Source of the DNA: an uncultured Paracoccaceae bacterium
GTDB taxonomy: Bacteria > Pseudomonadota > Alphaproteobacteria > Rhodobacterales > Rhodobacteraceae
Direction: 5' to 3'
Assembly (NCBI GenBank): GCA_947489705.1
Contig: CANLEQ010000033.1
Coordinates: 1 to 34,617, forward strand
DNA length: 34,617 nucleotides
In this document: positions 24,781 to 34,617 of the stretch, piece by piece
Layout of the letters: each line of letters begins with the position of its first letter
Numbering within the stretch: position 1 is the first letter of the stretch
Notes under the pieces: generated by a model
What the model saw: only the letters and a program-made list of their open reading frames with translations
Database searches by the model: none
Told to the model about the DNA's origin: nothing
Position numbers and translations under genes: made by a program

Positions 24781-25839
24781 GTGAAGACCATCAAAGGTCC
24801 CGCGCTGTTTCTGGCACAATTCGCCGGGGACGACGCACCGTTCAACTCGTGGACCGACATCACCCGCTGGGCGGCCGATTGCGGCTACGAAGGCGTTCAG
24901 GTTCCGAGTTGGGACCCGAGGATCATCGACCTCGACCAGGCGGCCGAGAGCAAGACCTATTGCGAGGATTGGGCCGGCCAGGGGCGCGAGAACGGCGTCG
25001 AGGTGACCGAGCTTGCCTGTCACATGCAAGGACAGCTCGTCGCGGTCCACCCCGCCTACGACATCGGGTTCGACGGCTTTGCCCGCGAATCGGTGCGCGG
25101 CGATCCCGCCGCCCGGCAACGCTGGGCCGTCGATCAGGTCGAGAAGACGATCAGGGCCTCATCCAATCTGGGGCTCACCAAGATGCCGACCTTTTCGGGC
25201 GCGCTCGCGTGGCCCTATCTCTATCCCTGGCCGCAGCGTCCCGCCGGATTGATCGAGACCGCTTTCGACGAGCTCGCGTCGCGGTGGCGTCCGCTGCTCG
25301 ACCTCGCCGACGAACACGGGGTCGACGTCTGCTACGAGATCCATCCGGGCGAGGACCTTCACGACGGGGTGACGTTCGAGATGTTCCTCGACCGGGTCGA
25401 CAACCATTCCCGCGCGATGATGCTCTACGATCCGAGCCATTTCGTGCTGCAATGCCTCGACTACGTCGCGCATCTCGACATCTACGCCGAGCGGATCGGC
25501 GCGTTCCACGTCAAGGACGCCGAGTTCAACCCGACCGGGCGTCAGGGCGTCTATGGCGGCTATCAATCCTGGGTCGACCGGGCCGGACGGTTCCGCTCGC
25601 CCGGCGACGGGCAGGTGGATTTCGTCGCGATCTTCTCCAAGCTCGCGGCGATGGATTTCGACGGCTGGGCGGTCGTCGAATGGGAATGCGCGCTGAAACA
25701 CCCCGAGGACGGGGCCCGCGAAGGGGCGGCCTTCGTGCGCGACCACATCATCCGGGTGACGCCGCACGCCTTCGACGATTTCGCGGATGGCGGCACGGAT
25801 GCCGAAGCGAACAAGGCAATGCTGGGGTTGTCGCGATGA
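24781..25839 (+). CDS. Sugar phosphate isomerase/epimerase-type TIM-barrel protein
   Basis: This 352-residue protein belongs to the xylose-isomerase-like TIM-barrel (AP endonuclease 2) superfamily. Candidate metal ligands are Glu186 (CYEIHPGED), Asp217 and His220 (YDPSH), His243 and Asp246 (FHVKDAE) and Glu300 (VVEWE). All are present, so an active divalent-metal enzyme is expected. Relatives include IolE, epimerases such as YcjR and 3-keto-glycoside lyases/hydrolases. The next gene is a Gfo/Idh/MocA dehydrogenase, a pairing often seen in oxidation at C3 of sugars or inositols. The GTG at 24781 follows AGGGGGG by 6 nt and starts the conserved barrel. The stop overlaps the next gene's start. 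The substrate is unknown. Confidence 0.85.
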   Translation: MKTIKGPALFLAQFAGDDAPFNSWTDITRWAADCGYEGVQVPSWDPRIIDLDQAAESKTYCEDWAGQGRENGVEVTELACHMQGQLVAVHPAYDIGFDGFARESVRGDPAARQRWAVDQVEKTIRASSNLGLTKMPTFSGALAWPYLYPWPQRPAGLIETAFDELASRWRPLLDLADEHGVDVCYEIHPGEDLHDGVTFEMFLDRVDNHSRAMMLYDPSHFVLQCLDYVAHLDIYAERIGAFHVKDAEFNPTGRQGVYGGYQSWVDRAGRFRSPGDGQVDFVAIFSKLAAMDFDGWAVVEWECALKHPEDGAREGAAFVRDHIIRVTPHAFDDFADGGTDAEANKAMLGLSR

Positions 25840-26989
25840 GCCGGTATGCAGAGCGCACGGGGCCGATCCGGCTCGGGATGGTCGGCGGCGGTCAGGGCGC
25901 GCTGATCGGCGGCGTCCACCGCATCGCATCGCGGCTCGACGACAATTACCGGCTCGTGGCCGGCGCGCTGTCGTCCACCGAGGAGAAATCCCGCGCCTCG
26001 GCGGAAGAGATCGGATTGTCCCCCGACCGGACCTATTCCGACTATGTCGAGATGGCCAAGCGCGAGGCGCGGCTGAAGGACGGCATCGAGGCGGTCGCCA
26101 TCGTGACGCCCAACCACCTGCACCTTCCCGTGGCGCGCGAATTCCTCAAACGCGGCATCCACGTGATCTGCGACAAGCCGCTGACCGGCAAGCTCGCGGA
26201 TGCGAAAAAGCTCAAGGCCGCCGTCGAACGCTCCGACGCGCGGTTCATCCTGACGCACAATTACACCGGCTATCCGATGGTGCGCGAGGCGCGGACGCGT
26301 GTCGCGCGCGGCGATCTGGGCGAGATCCGCGTGATCCAGGTCGAATATGCGCAGGACTGGCTCGCCGAGGAGCCCGATCCCGGCAACAAGCAGGCCGCCT
26401 GGCGCACCGATCCCGAGCAAAGCGGCGCGGGCGGGGCGACCGGCGATATCGGCACGCATGCCTGGAACCTCACACGCTTCGTCACCGGGCTTGCGCCCGA
26501 GGCGCTGGCGGCAGATCTCCAGAGCTTCGTTCCGGGCCGCGCCCTCGACGACAACGCCCATGTGATGCTGCGCTTCCAGGGCGGCGCGCGCGGCACGCTC
26601 TGGTGCAGCCAGGTGGCGGCGGGCGAAGAGAACGCCCTGACCTTGCGTGTCTACGGCACCAAGGGCGGCCTCGAATGGCGGCAGGAGAACCCGAACGAAT
26701 TGCGCGTGACGCCCATGGGCGGTGCGACGCGCATCGTGACGCGGGCCCTGGCCGAGACCGATGACGGATCGCGGCGCCTGACGCGCATCCCCCCGGGCCA
26801 TCCCGAAGGGTTCCTCGAGGCCTTCGCCAACATATACGGCGAGGCCGCGCAGGCGATCCGGGCGGCCCGGACCGGCGCGGAGCTGCCCGAGGGCGTGATC
26901 TTCCCGACGATCGAGGACGGCGTCGAAGGGGTGGCCTTCGTCGATGCCTGCGTGCGGTCCTCGGCACGAAACGCGGCTTGGGTCACATT

Positions 26990-26993
<4 letters not shown>
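25836..26993 (+). CDS. Gfo/Idh/MocA family oxidoreductase
   Basis: This 385-residue NAD(P)-dependent dehydrogenase has an N-terminal Rossmann fold with [12 protein letters not shown] (14-25), the CDKPL signature (112-116, catalytic Lys114) and [10 protein letters not shown] (203-212) with the conserved Asp204 and His208. The C-terminal half is the substrate-binding beta-sheet domain. Such enzymes oxidise or reduce ring hydroxyls of sugars, inositols and glycosides. Translational coupling with the TIM-barrel gene through a four-base ATGA overlap suggests that the two act one after the other on the sugar imported by the downstream ABC system. Confidence 0.88.
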
Positions 26994-28485
<1,492 letters not shown>

Positions 28486-28489
<4 letters not shown>

Positions 28490-29493
28490 CCGACACCACC
28501 ACCGCCACCCGGACGGCCACTCCGCAGCGACGCCGCGTGAACTTCCAGACGCTCGGCCCGGTGCTGGCGCTGATCGGGCTGATCATCCTCGGAGCGTCGC
28601 TGAATTCGAGCTTCCTCGGCTACGGCAACGTCACCAACGTTCTGGCCCGCTCGGCCTTCATCGGCATCATCGCGGTCGGCATGACCTTCGTGATCACCGC
28701 CGGCGGGATCGACCTGTCGGTGGGGTCGATGGCGGCCTTCGTCGCGGGGGTGATGATCCTTGCGCTGAATGCGATGGTGCCCACCTTGGGCGTCGGCCTG
28801 CCCCTCATCGCCTGCGGCATGGCGGTGGCCCTTCTGACCGGCCTCGCCGCGGGCCTGCTCAACGGGGTGCTGATCGCGAAGGTCCGGATCGAGGCGTTCA
28901 TCGTCACCCTGGGCGCGATGGGCGTCTATCGCTCGCTGACGACATGGCTCGCGGATGGCGGGACGCTGTCGCTCAATTTCGACGTGCGGGGCTTCTACCG
29001 GCCGGTCTATTACGACGGGATCTTCGGCATCGCCTGGCCCATCATCGTCTTTGCCATCGTCGCGATCCTGGGCGAGATCGCCCTTCGCAAGATGCCGTTC
29101 GGACGCCATTGCGCCTCGATCGGTGCCAACGAACAGGTGGCGCGGTATTCGGCGGTGAAGGTCGATCGCGTGCGGATCGCAACCTACACGCTGCTCGGCG
29201 GGCTCGTGGGGCTTGCGACGATCATGTACGTCCCGCGTCTCGGCTCGGCCTCGGGATCCACCGGGGTTTTGTGGGAGCTCGAGGCGATCGCAGCCGTCAT
29301 CATCGGCGGCACGGTGCTCAAGGGCGGGTTCGGCCGGGTCTGGGGCACGGTCATCGGCGTCCTGATCCTGAGCCTGATCGACAACATCCTGAACCTCGCC
29401 TCGATCGTCTCGCCGTATCTCAACGGCACGATCCAGGGCGTCATCGTCATTCTTGCCGTGGTTCTTCAACGGCAGGGAAAGTCCGCCGAGTGA
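28486..29493 (+). CDS. Ribose-type sugar ABC transporter permease
   Basis: This 335-residue permease of the CUT2/RbsC type has about 8-10 predicted membrane helices. Family segments include GMTFVITAGGIDLSVGSMAA (64-83), NGVLIAKVRIEAFIVTLGAM (about 125-144) and the conserved GGTVLKGGFGRVWGTVIGV near residues 270-290. The ATG at 28486 overlaps the ATPase gene by four bases (ATGA). It probably forms a homodimeric channel. The stop codon is followed after 28 nt by the binding-protein gene. Confidence 0.9.
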
Positions 29494-29521
29494 GCGGCAA
29501 TTACCAATCGGGAGGATTGAA

Positions 29522-30487
29522 ATGAAACGCAGGACAATGTTCAAGGGTGCCGCCATGGGGCTGGCGCTGGTTGCGGGGCCGATCGCAGGGCCGGTCGCCG
29601 CGCAGGAGGAGAGCTACACGATCGGCGTCGCGATTCCGTCGGCGACGCATGGCTTCATGGGCGGCCTCAACTATCACGCCCAGGCCTCGATCGAGCGCCT
29701 GCAGGAAGCCCATCCGGAACTCGAATTCGTGCTCGCCACGGCAGGAGATTCCGGCAAGATGGTAAACGACATCGAGGACATGGTGGCCACGCGGGGCATC
29801 GACGCGCTCGTCGTGCTGCCGTTCGAATCCGAGCCGCTGACCTCGCCGGTGCAGGCCGTCAAGGACCAGGGCATCTGGGTGACAGTGGTCGATCGGGGGC
29901 TTTCGGTCGAGGGGATCGAGGATCTCTATGTCGCGGGCGACAATACCGGCTTCGGGCGGATCGCGGGCGAATATTTCGCCGAGAACCTGTCAGAGGGCGA
30001 CAATATCGTCGTCTTGCGCGGCATCCCCACGACGCTCGACAACGAACGCGTGGCGGCCTTCGAAGCGGCGATCGAAGGGTCGGGCATCAACGTGCTCGAC
30101 ATGCAGCACGGCAACTGGAATCGCGACGACGCCTTCAACGTCATGCAGGATTTCCTGTCGAAATACGACGATATCGACGCCGTCTGGGCCTCGGACGACG
30201 ACATGGCGATCGGCGTGCTCGAAGCCATCGCCCAGGCCGACCGCAACGAGGAGATGTGGGTCGTCGGCGGCGCCGGCATGAAGCAGATCATCCAGCGCGT
30301 GGGAGAGGGCGACCCGATGCTGCCGGTCAACGTCACCTACCCGCCCGCCCAGATCGCCACGGCGATCGAGCTGACCGCTCTCGGCCTTCTGACGCCCACG
30401 CCGGTTTCGGGTCGTTTCATCATCGGAAGCCAGCTCGTCACGCCCGAGAACGCGGATCAGTTCTACTTCCCCGACAGCCCGTTCTGA
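29522..30487 (+). CDS. Ribose-type sugar ABC transporter substrate-binding protein
   Basis: This 321-residue precursor is of the periplasmic binding protein type I (RbsB-like) family. Its N-terminus, MKRRTMFKGAAMGLALVAG, is a signal peptide with a twin-arginine-like RRTMFK, and cleavage is likely near residue 27 (AAQ). The first strand SYTIGVAIPSATHGFMGG and the hinge segments VLPFESEPL and WASDDDMAIGVLEA are those of sugar binders. The ATG at 29522 follows GGGAGGA by 5 nt, the strongest ribosome site of the operon, as usual for abundant binding proteins. It is the last gene before an intrinsic terminator. Confidence 0.9.
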   Translation: MKRRTMFKGAAMGLALVAGPIAGPVAAQEESYTIGVAIPSATHGFMGGLNYHAQASIERLQEAHPELEFVLATAGDSGKMVNDIEDMVATRGIDALVVLPFESEPLTSPVQAVKDQGIWVTVVDRGLSVEGIEDLYVAGDNTGFGRIAGEYFAENLSEGDNIVVLRGIPTTLDNERVAAFEAAIEGSGINVLDMQHGNWNRDDAFNVMQDFLSKYDDIDAVWASDDDMAIGVLEAIAQADRNEEMWVVGGAGMKQIIQRVGEGDPMLPVNVTYPPAQIATAIELTALGLLTPTPVSGRFIIGSQLVTPENADQFYFPDSPF

Positions 30488-30553
30488 GCGGTCCGCGACC
30501 CGAGAGGGTCGTGAAGGGGGAAACGGCTGCGCGATCTGCCCCAAAGCGAGTTC

Positions 30554-30580
30554 GGTTGGCCACCTGGTGGCCAACCTTTT
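30554..30580 (+). terminator. Intrinsic terminator after the sugar operon
   Basis: GGTTGGCCACC (30554-30564) and GGTGGCCAACC (30566-30576) form a perfect 11-bp inverted repeat around one base, followed by TTTT (30577-30580). It lies 66 nt after the binding-protein stop. Confidence 0.8.
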
Positions 30581-30600
30581 CGATCAGGACATACGAGGCT

Positions 30601-30621
30601 CCGGCCCGGACGTCGGGCCGG
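30601..30621 (-). terminator. Hairpin downstream of the beta-helix/RTX gene
   Basis: CCGGCCCG and CGGGCCGG form a perfect 8-bp stem with a 5-nt loop, 42 nt after the stop codon of the minus-strand gene. No T-run follows, so termination is only inferred. Confidence 0.35.
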
Positions 30622-30663
30622 GGACTGGCCCCACCCCGCCGCCCTGCGACCTCAAGGCGGCGC

Positions 30664-33600
30664 TCAGGCGAGCCAGTGATCGTGGTGATAGTCGATCGCA
30701 ACGCTATCTTCTTCGAGGCCCTCGCCGCGGATCGCGATCGTATCGCCATCGCCCCGCAAGGTAATCCAGTAGGTGTCGCCGTGCATCGCCATGCTCATGG
30801 CCTTGGCCCCCTGCTCGATCACGATCGAATCCTCGCTGGCATCGAAGTCGTAGATGAAATCGATCGCCTGGGTTCCGTTGCGCGCGTCTGCGCCGAACAC
30901 GAACACGTCGCCGCCGTCGCCGCCCCATGACCGGTCGAGGCGCCCGCCACCGGTTCGGATGACGTCGCTGCCATCGGTTCCCTTGATGTCGTCATTGCCG
31001 TTCGAGCCGGAAATGACGTTCCAATGATCTGCGACGCCGCTGATCTCCAAATCGACGGTGGAGGTGGCGACGCCGCCGCGGCCGTCGCTGACGGTATAGG
31101 TGAACGAGACATTCTCGGTCTGGCCGTTCGGCAGATCGTCGAAGTCGCCCTGCCCGTCGAACACGAACCTGCCGTTGGGATCGATGCGCACCGACCCGCT
31201 TTCGGTGTTCTCTAGAAGGCTGAAGGTCAGGTCGTCCCCGTCGGCGTCGCTGGCCGACAAACGGCCGTTCAGCCCCTTCCCGGCCTGCCCCTCGAAGCTC
31301 AGGCTTTCCGCCACCGGCGCGGCATTGGGCACTGGGGACGGGGGCAGATCGGGCTCGCTCACCGGCGCGCTGCTCCCGCCCTTGGCGACCTTGATCGTGT
31401 CGACCTCGCTGTCGAATTCGGCGATCTTCACACCGGCGGCGTCGAGAAGATCCGTCCGGCCCCCGTGCGAATCGAGCTGGAGTCCGGCGATCTGCTGGTC
31501 CTCCAGGATGGCCGAGAGATCCAGGCTGTCATTCGCCCCGTAGCCTTCGATGAAGATCTCCCGGCCCTCGGCGAGGACGAAGACATCGGCATCGGAACTG
31601 CCGATGAGATGCAGATCGTCGCCGCCCCTGGCCACCTGAAGGCGGTCTTCACCGTAATCCATCCAGAACGACGCCCCTGAACCGCCCTCGACCTCGATCG
31701 TGCCGAAGCCGCCGACGAGCCTGTCGACATCGATGAGGTCCAGACGGGCGCCGGTGGTGATCCCGCCGATATCGACCCGAAGGCTCGCGTCTGCGGACCC
31801 GAGATCGACGCTCGAAACGACATTGGTCTCGCGGACATCCCAGGCGCCGCTGCGAAATTCACCGATCGCCGAGAAACCGCCCCGGTCGCCCGTGAAGGAC
31901 AGCGTCGCGGTATCCGCGAAGGAAAGCGCGGCGGTCCGACCGCCCTGACCGTCGAAGCCGATCTTCGCGTCGCTTCCGCCGATCTCGATACGGCCGTCCG
32001 CGGTGAACGACGCCCCGCCCGTGGCAAAGATCGTCTCGCCGCCCGAGACGGACAAATCGAGCCCTCCATCGACGCGCCCGGTATTGGCGAAACGGCCCCC
32101 CTCGATCGTTGCCGCGATACGGCTGTCGCCGTCGTAGCCATCGGTCCAGAATTGTCCCGCCCGTCCGATCTCGATGCCGCTTCCGGCGCCGCCGCGCAGG
32201 TCGCTGACCTCCAGGAGGCCCTGACGGACGGTCAATTGCCCGCCCGCGCCCAGATCGACGCTCTTGAGGGTATTCGTGCCGGCATAGGTCACCCAGTTCC
32301 CGGCAAGCTCGACCCGGTCGCCATCCTGGGGACGCTCCTCGTCGGTCCAGTTCAGGCGATTGTCCCAACGGAACCCCTCGCCGCGCTCATCGGGCACGAA
32401 CCGCAGCGTCTGGCTCGTCGCGGTCACGCTGGTGTCGATGCCGAAGCCTTCCTGGAAGAAATCGACGATGTCCGACGCCCCGATCTTGCCCCACTGATCG
32501 CGCAGGAAGGTCGCAAGCACGTCGATCGGATCGTCGAGATCGTGGATGCCGAGCTCTTTCTCGACGAAGCGCCTTACGGTGACCTCGTCGAGCTGCGCGG
32601 GGGCGATGTCGGGCAGGTTCTGATCGGTGTCGAACCGGTTGGCTTCGCGATAGGCGTCGCTGATCCAGTTGTAGATGATTGTGTCGTCCGTGACGGCGTC
32701 GCCCAGGCGGATCTCGTGGGGATTGTGCGGCGCCGTCGCCTTTTCATCGCGCTCCGCCGGGTCGGCCGGATCGGCAAGATGTGCGATGATGTTCCCTATA
32801 TAGCTCGACCAATGCGCATAATCGTGGATGCCCCAGTCTATGGCGCCCGGTATGATCTTGTACCCGGCGGAGGTGACGATGTTGTCGAGGATCAGCGAGT
32901 AATTGTCGAGGTGACCCCGGCCGCCATAAGCTCCGCCGCTCGTGTTGAACGCGGCGTTGTTGTCGATGAAGGCATTGTTTTCGATGACCGCGCCCGATCT
33001 GAACTGCGCCCCAAACGAACTGGCGCGCATTGAGACGTTGTCGCGAAAGGTCACGTCCTCATTGCCGTACTGGATGTAGAAATTGTGATTGACCATCGTC
33101 GGCGCCTGACCGTCGCCGGTCTCGTAGCCTTCCTGCCAGCCGTTGTGGTCGGCCAGGGTCTTTTCTATGAGAAGCCCGTCGATGCCGGCCGCGTAGACCC
33201 CGCTGATCCTCCCCCCGTTGGAAGCGTCCACAATCATCGAATTGCGGATGGTGGCACCCTCGATCACCGTTCCATAGCCTTGGACGATCACTTCCCCCCG
33301 GACGGTCAAATCGTCAAACATCAGGTTGACGCCGTTGAGCGCCCTGATCCGCTCGAATTCGAGACCCTGTACGACGATATTGGAGCTTTGCTCCTGAAAT
33401 ATGTGGAGCGTATCTCCAAATACCGGCTTGTCGCCGTTCCCCCAGGCCCCGACGAAGATAGGATGCAGCGCCGATTCCCCCTCGGAGCCACGGTTGATGA
33501 TGCGCCCCGTATCCTCGTATTCGTAGCCGCTTTCGAACAGCAACCAGTTCGAGGACGGGTCGGATTCCCGCCCCGTGGTTCTGTTCCACAGGGAGATGCC

Positions 33601-34098
33601 GAGGTCGGTGTCGAGCGCTAGCGCCTCGGTGCTGCCGTATTCGGGGTGATCTTCGAGCCATCTGGCGTTGATCCGGCCCTCGGCAATACCTTCGCGCGCG
33701 GCGATGTCGGCGCGGTCGAGAGCGGCATCGCTCTCCGAGACATGGATCTTGCGGTGGTTCTCGCCGGGCTCGACGACCGTGTCGTCGTTTCCATCCACGG
33801 CAAGCGTGTAGTGATCGCCCTCGCCCCAGCCCCCCTTCTGGGGTCCGGCCTTGGCGCGGATCGGGACTTCCACGGTCTCGATCTCGCCGTTTGCGCGATC
33901 GATTTCCACCCAGAAGCTGGCATCGCCGCGCTGGTCTTCGTCGGCCAGGACGAGCGCCACGGTGCCGTCGGGGTTGATCGTCGCGTTCCCCGATTGAGGT
34001 GTCGCGACCACGGCGGAAACCGGGGATCCGAAATCGAAGGTCGTCACGCGACCCGCCGTCACGCCGATGCGTCCGGATATGTTAGAAGCGTCGATCAT
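30664..34098 (-). CDS. Large secreted-type beta-helix protein with cadherin-like and RTX Ca-binding C-terminus
   Basis: This 1144-residue acidic, Gly/Asp/Asn-rich protein has no signal peptide, which fits type I secretion. Order of regions: an Ig-like N-terminus (about 8-85); a right-handed parallel beta-helix (about 230-445), with repeated short strands such as NIVVQGLEF, NSMIVDASN and AVIENNAFIDNNAAF; a linker rich in helices (445-560); autotransporter-like beta repeats (about 575-860); a cadherin-like domain (925-1022) with SASDADGDDLTFSL and TYTVSDGRGGVATSTV; and an RTX segment with GSNGNDDIKGTDGSDVIRTG (1031-1050). Beta-helix regions of this kind occur in polysaccharide lyases and epimerases. 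No catalytic triad is recognised here. The ATG at 34098 has GGAG 8 nt upstream and is preferred over 34164. No T1SS genes are nearby. Confidence 0.75.
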   Translation of the reverse strand: MIDASNISGRIGVTAGRVTTFDFGSPVSAVVATPQSGNATINPDGTVALVLADEDQRGDASFWVEIDRANGEIETVEVPIRAKAGPQKGGWGEGDHYTLAVDGNDDTVVEPGENHRKIHVSESDAALDRADIAAREGIAEGRINARWLEDHPEYGSTEALALDTDLGISLWNRTTGRESDPSSNWLLFESGYEYEDTGRIINRGSEGESALHPIFVGAWGNGDKPVFGDTLHIFQEQSSNIVVQGLEFERIRALNGVNLMFDDLTVRGEVIVQGYGTVIEGATIRNSMIVDASNGGRISGVYAAGIDGLLIEKTLADHNGWQEGYETGDGQAPTMVNHNFYIQYGNEDVTFRDNVSMRASSFGAQFRSGAVIENNAFIDNNAAFNTSGGAYGGRGHLDNYSLILDNIVTSAGYKIIPGAIDWGIHDYAHWSSYIGNIIAHLADPADPAERDEKATAPHNPHEIRLGDAVTDDTIIYNWISDAYREANRFDTDQNLPDIAPAQLDEVTVRRFVEKELGIHDLDDPIDVLATFLRDQWGKIGASDIVDFFQEGFGIDTSVTATSQTLRFVPDERGEGFRWDNRLNWTDEERPQDGDRVELAGNWVTYAGTNTLKSVDLGAGGQLTVRQGLLEVSDLRGGAGSGIEIGRAGQFWTDGYDGDSRIAATIEGGRFANTGRVDGGLDLSVSGGETIFATGGASFTADGRIEIGGSDAKIGFDGQGGRTAALSFADTATLSFTGDRGGFSAIGEFRSGAWDVRETNVVSSVDLGSADASLRVDIGGITTGARLDLIDVDRLVGGFGTIEVEGGSGASFWMDYGEDRLQVARGGDDLHLIGSSDADVFVLAEGREIFIEGYGANDSLDLSAILEDQQIAGLQLDSHGGRTDLLDAAGVKIAEFDSEVDTIKVAKGGSSAPVSEPDLPPSPVPNAAPVAESLSFEGQAGKGLNGRLSASDADGDDLTFSLLENTESGSVRIDPNGRFVFDGQGDFDDLPNGQTENVSFTYTVSDGRGGVATSTVDLEISGVADHWNVISGSNGNDDIKGTDGSDVIRTGGGRLDRSWGGDGGDVFVFGADARNGTQAIDFIYDFDASEDSIVIEQGAKAMSMAMHGDTYWITLRGDGDTIAIRGEGLEEDSVAIDYHHDHWLA

Positions 34099-34305
34099 CT
34101 GATATCTCCACTCCCGGGAATCAGGGTTTCCGGGGTCCAGTTGAAGGGGACCCGCATCGGGCAACCCATTGTGGTCAGATCGTTATTCCCTCGGGTTCCG
34201 CTCTGCAAATCGCCCTGAGCGAGCTTCCGCTGCCGCAGGCAAACTCATGCCGCCCATCGCCTCCCTTGCTTCGAGATGGGTTGTAGAGCATCGCCATCAG
34301 TCCCA

Positions 34306-34443
34306 ATGTCACGCGCTACCATTTCGTGGAAGACGCCTCAGCCGGTTTTGCGCCAAAGCTGCGACGCATTTCTAAGCAAGTCCGTCAACGACAAGTCAGG
34401 GCAATTCCTCGAGGCATTTGCCATCGCGGGGTCGGCTCGTTGA
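34306..34443 (+). other. 45-codon ORF of uncertain status in the right-end spacer
   Basis: The 519-nt stretch from 34099 to 34617 has no recognised gene. This ATG-to-TGA frame encodes 45 residues starting MSRATISWKTPQ, has no ribosome site and shows no family resemblance I can name. Its stop codon overlaps the first copy of the repeat at 34441. It may be a gene remnant. Confidence 0.15.
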
Positions 34444-34528
34444 CCTGAGCCCCGAACCTCCTGCAGCCATTCGGAGGGTCCGCAGGTCACTGACCTGCCA
34501 CTGAATTTTCATGCAGCCGCGTCCGGAG
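34441..34528. repeat. Degenerate direct repeat and 17-bp palindrome, IS-end-like
   Basis: A unit starting TGACCTGAGCCCCGAA at 34441 and one starting TGACCTGCCACTGAA at 34491 can be aligned over about 36 nt, both continuing to (C/A)TGCAGCC and ending near CGGAG. Between them GCAGGTCACTGACCTGC (34482-34498) is a perfect 8-bp inverted repeat around one base. TGA...TCA termini are typical of IS3-type elements, so abutting IS ends are possible. No transposase is visible before the window ends. Confidence 0.35.
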
Positions 34529-34617
34529 CACGGTTGGTAGTGATCCGATCCCCAACGTTGGACCGCCCGAAGGCAGAGTTTTCCGGCTTCGATTAGGGTG
34601 ACAGGCTGGTGATGCCC

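Noticed and set aside
34169-34375. A 68-codon plus-strand frame at the right end
   Set aside because: It has no ribosome site, no hydrophobic or motif pattern and mostly chance composition. It begins within the leader of the divergent beta-helix gene.

Overview
The window is GC-rich, tightly packed and read in both directions. Gene content (TRAP transporter, glpSTPQ-type glycerol ABC transporter with its DUF2160 partner, LacI/ribose-type sugar cluster, a large RTX protein) points to an alphaproteobacterium, most likely of the Rhodobacteraceae/Roseobacter group. This placement is inferred from gene families and composition only. No rRNA, tRNA or CRISPR array was seen.

Layout. (1) 1-744: an apparent insertion-sequence end next to the 3' part of a dihydropyrimidinase/hydantoinase gene that has lost its 5' part. 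(2) 768-2346, minus strand: a PHB-depolymerase-type esterase and a ribbon-helix-helix regulator with a palindromic candidate operator just before its start codon. (3) 2436-5296, minus strand: a TRAP transporter dctPQM. (4) 5423-9288, plus strand: a promoter, a possible 15-residue leader ORF, then iron-dependent alcohol dehydrogenase, aldo/keto reductase and alpha-ketoglutaric semialdehyde dehydrogenase. (5) 9446-15589, plus strand: glpS-glpT-glpP-glpQ-DUF2160-glpV with overlapping genes, closed by a strong hairpin. (6) 15736-23514, minus strand: eight overlapping or abutting genes encoding only the membrane arm of a complex I-like enzyme (A, H, J, K, L, M, N) plus one cysteine-poor protein that looks like a degenerate NuoB/NuoD fusion. 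(7) 23631-30487: a LacI-family regulator diverging from a plus-strand operon with a TIM-barrel isomerase/epimerase, a Gfo/Idh/MocA dehydrogenase and a ribose-type ABC importer, closed by an intrinsic terminator. (8) 30664-34098, minus strand: a 1144-residue secreted-type beta-helix/RTX protein. (9) 34099-34617: non-coding or remnant DNA with a 17-bp palindrome and a degenerate direct repeat resembling IS ends.

Working together. Regions 3-5 and 7 are uptake and oxidation of small polar carbon compounds: TRAP for an organic acid or similar solute, Glp for glycerol or a related polyol, and the ribose-type system for an unknown sugar whose processing enzymes are encoded beside it. The most unusual part is region 6. 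It keeps the ion-pumping and coupling subunits of complex I but has no NADH-, FMN- or Fe-S-binding subunit. Its B/D-like protein lacks the cysteine pattern of cluster N2, and several quinone-site and channel residues in A, H, M and N are changed. It looks like a stand-alone, redox-silent or differently powered relative of complex I.
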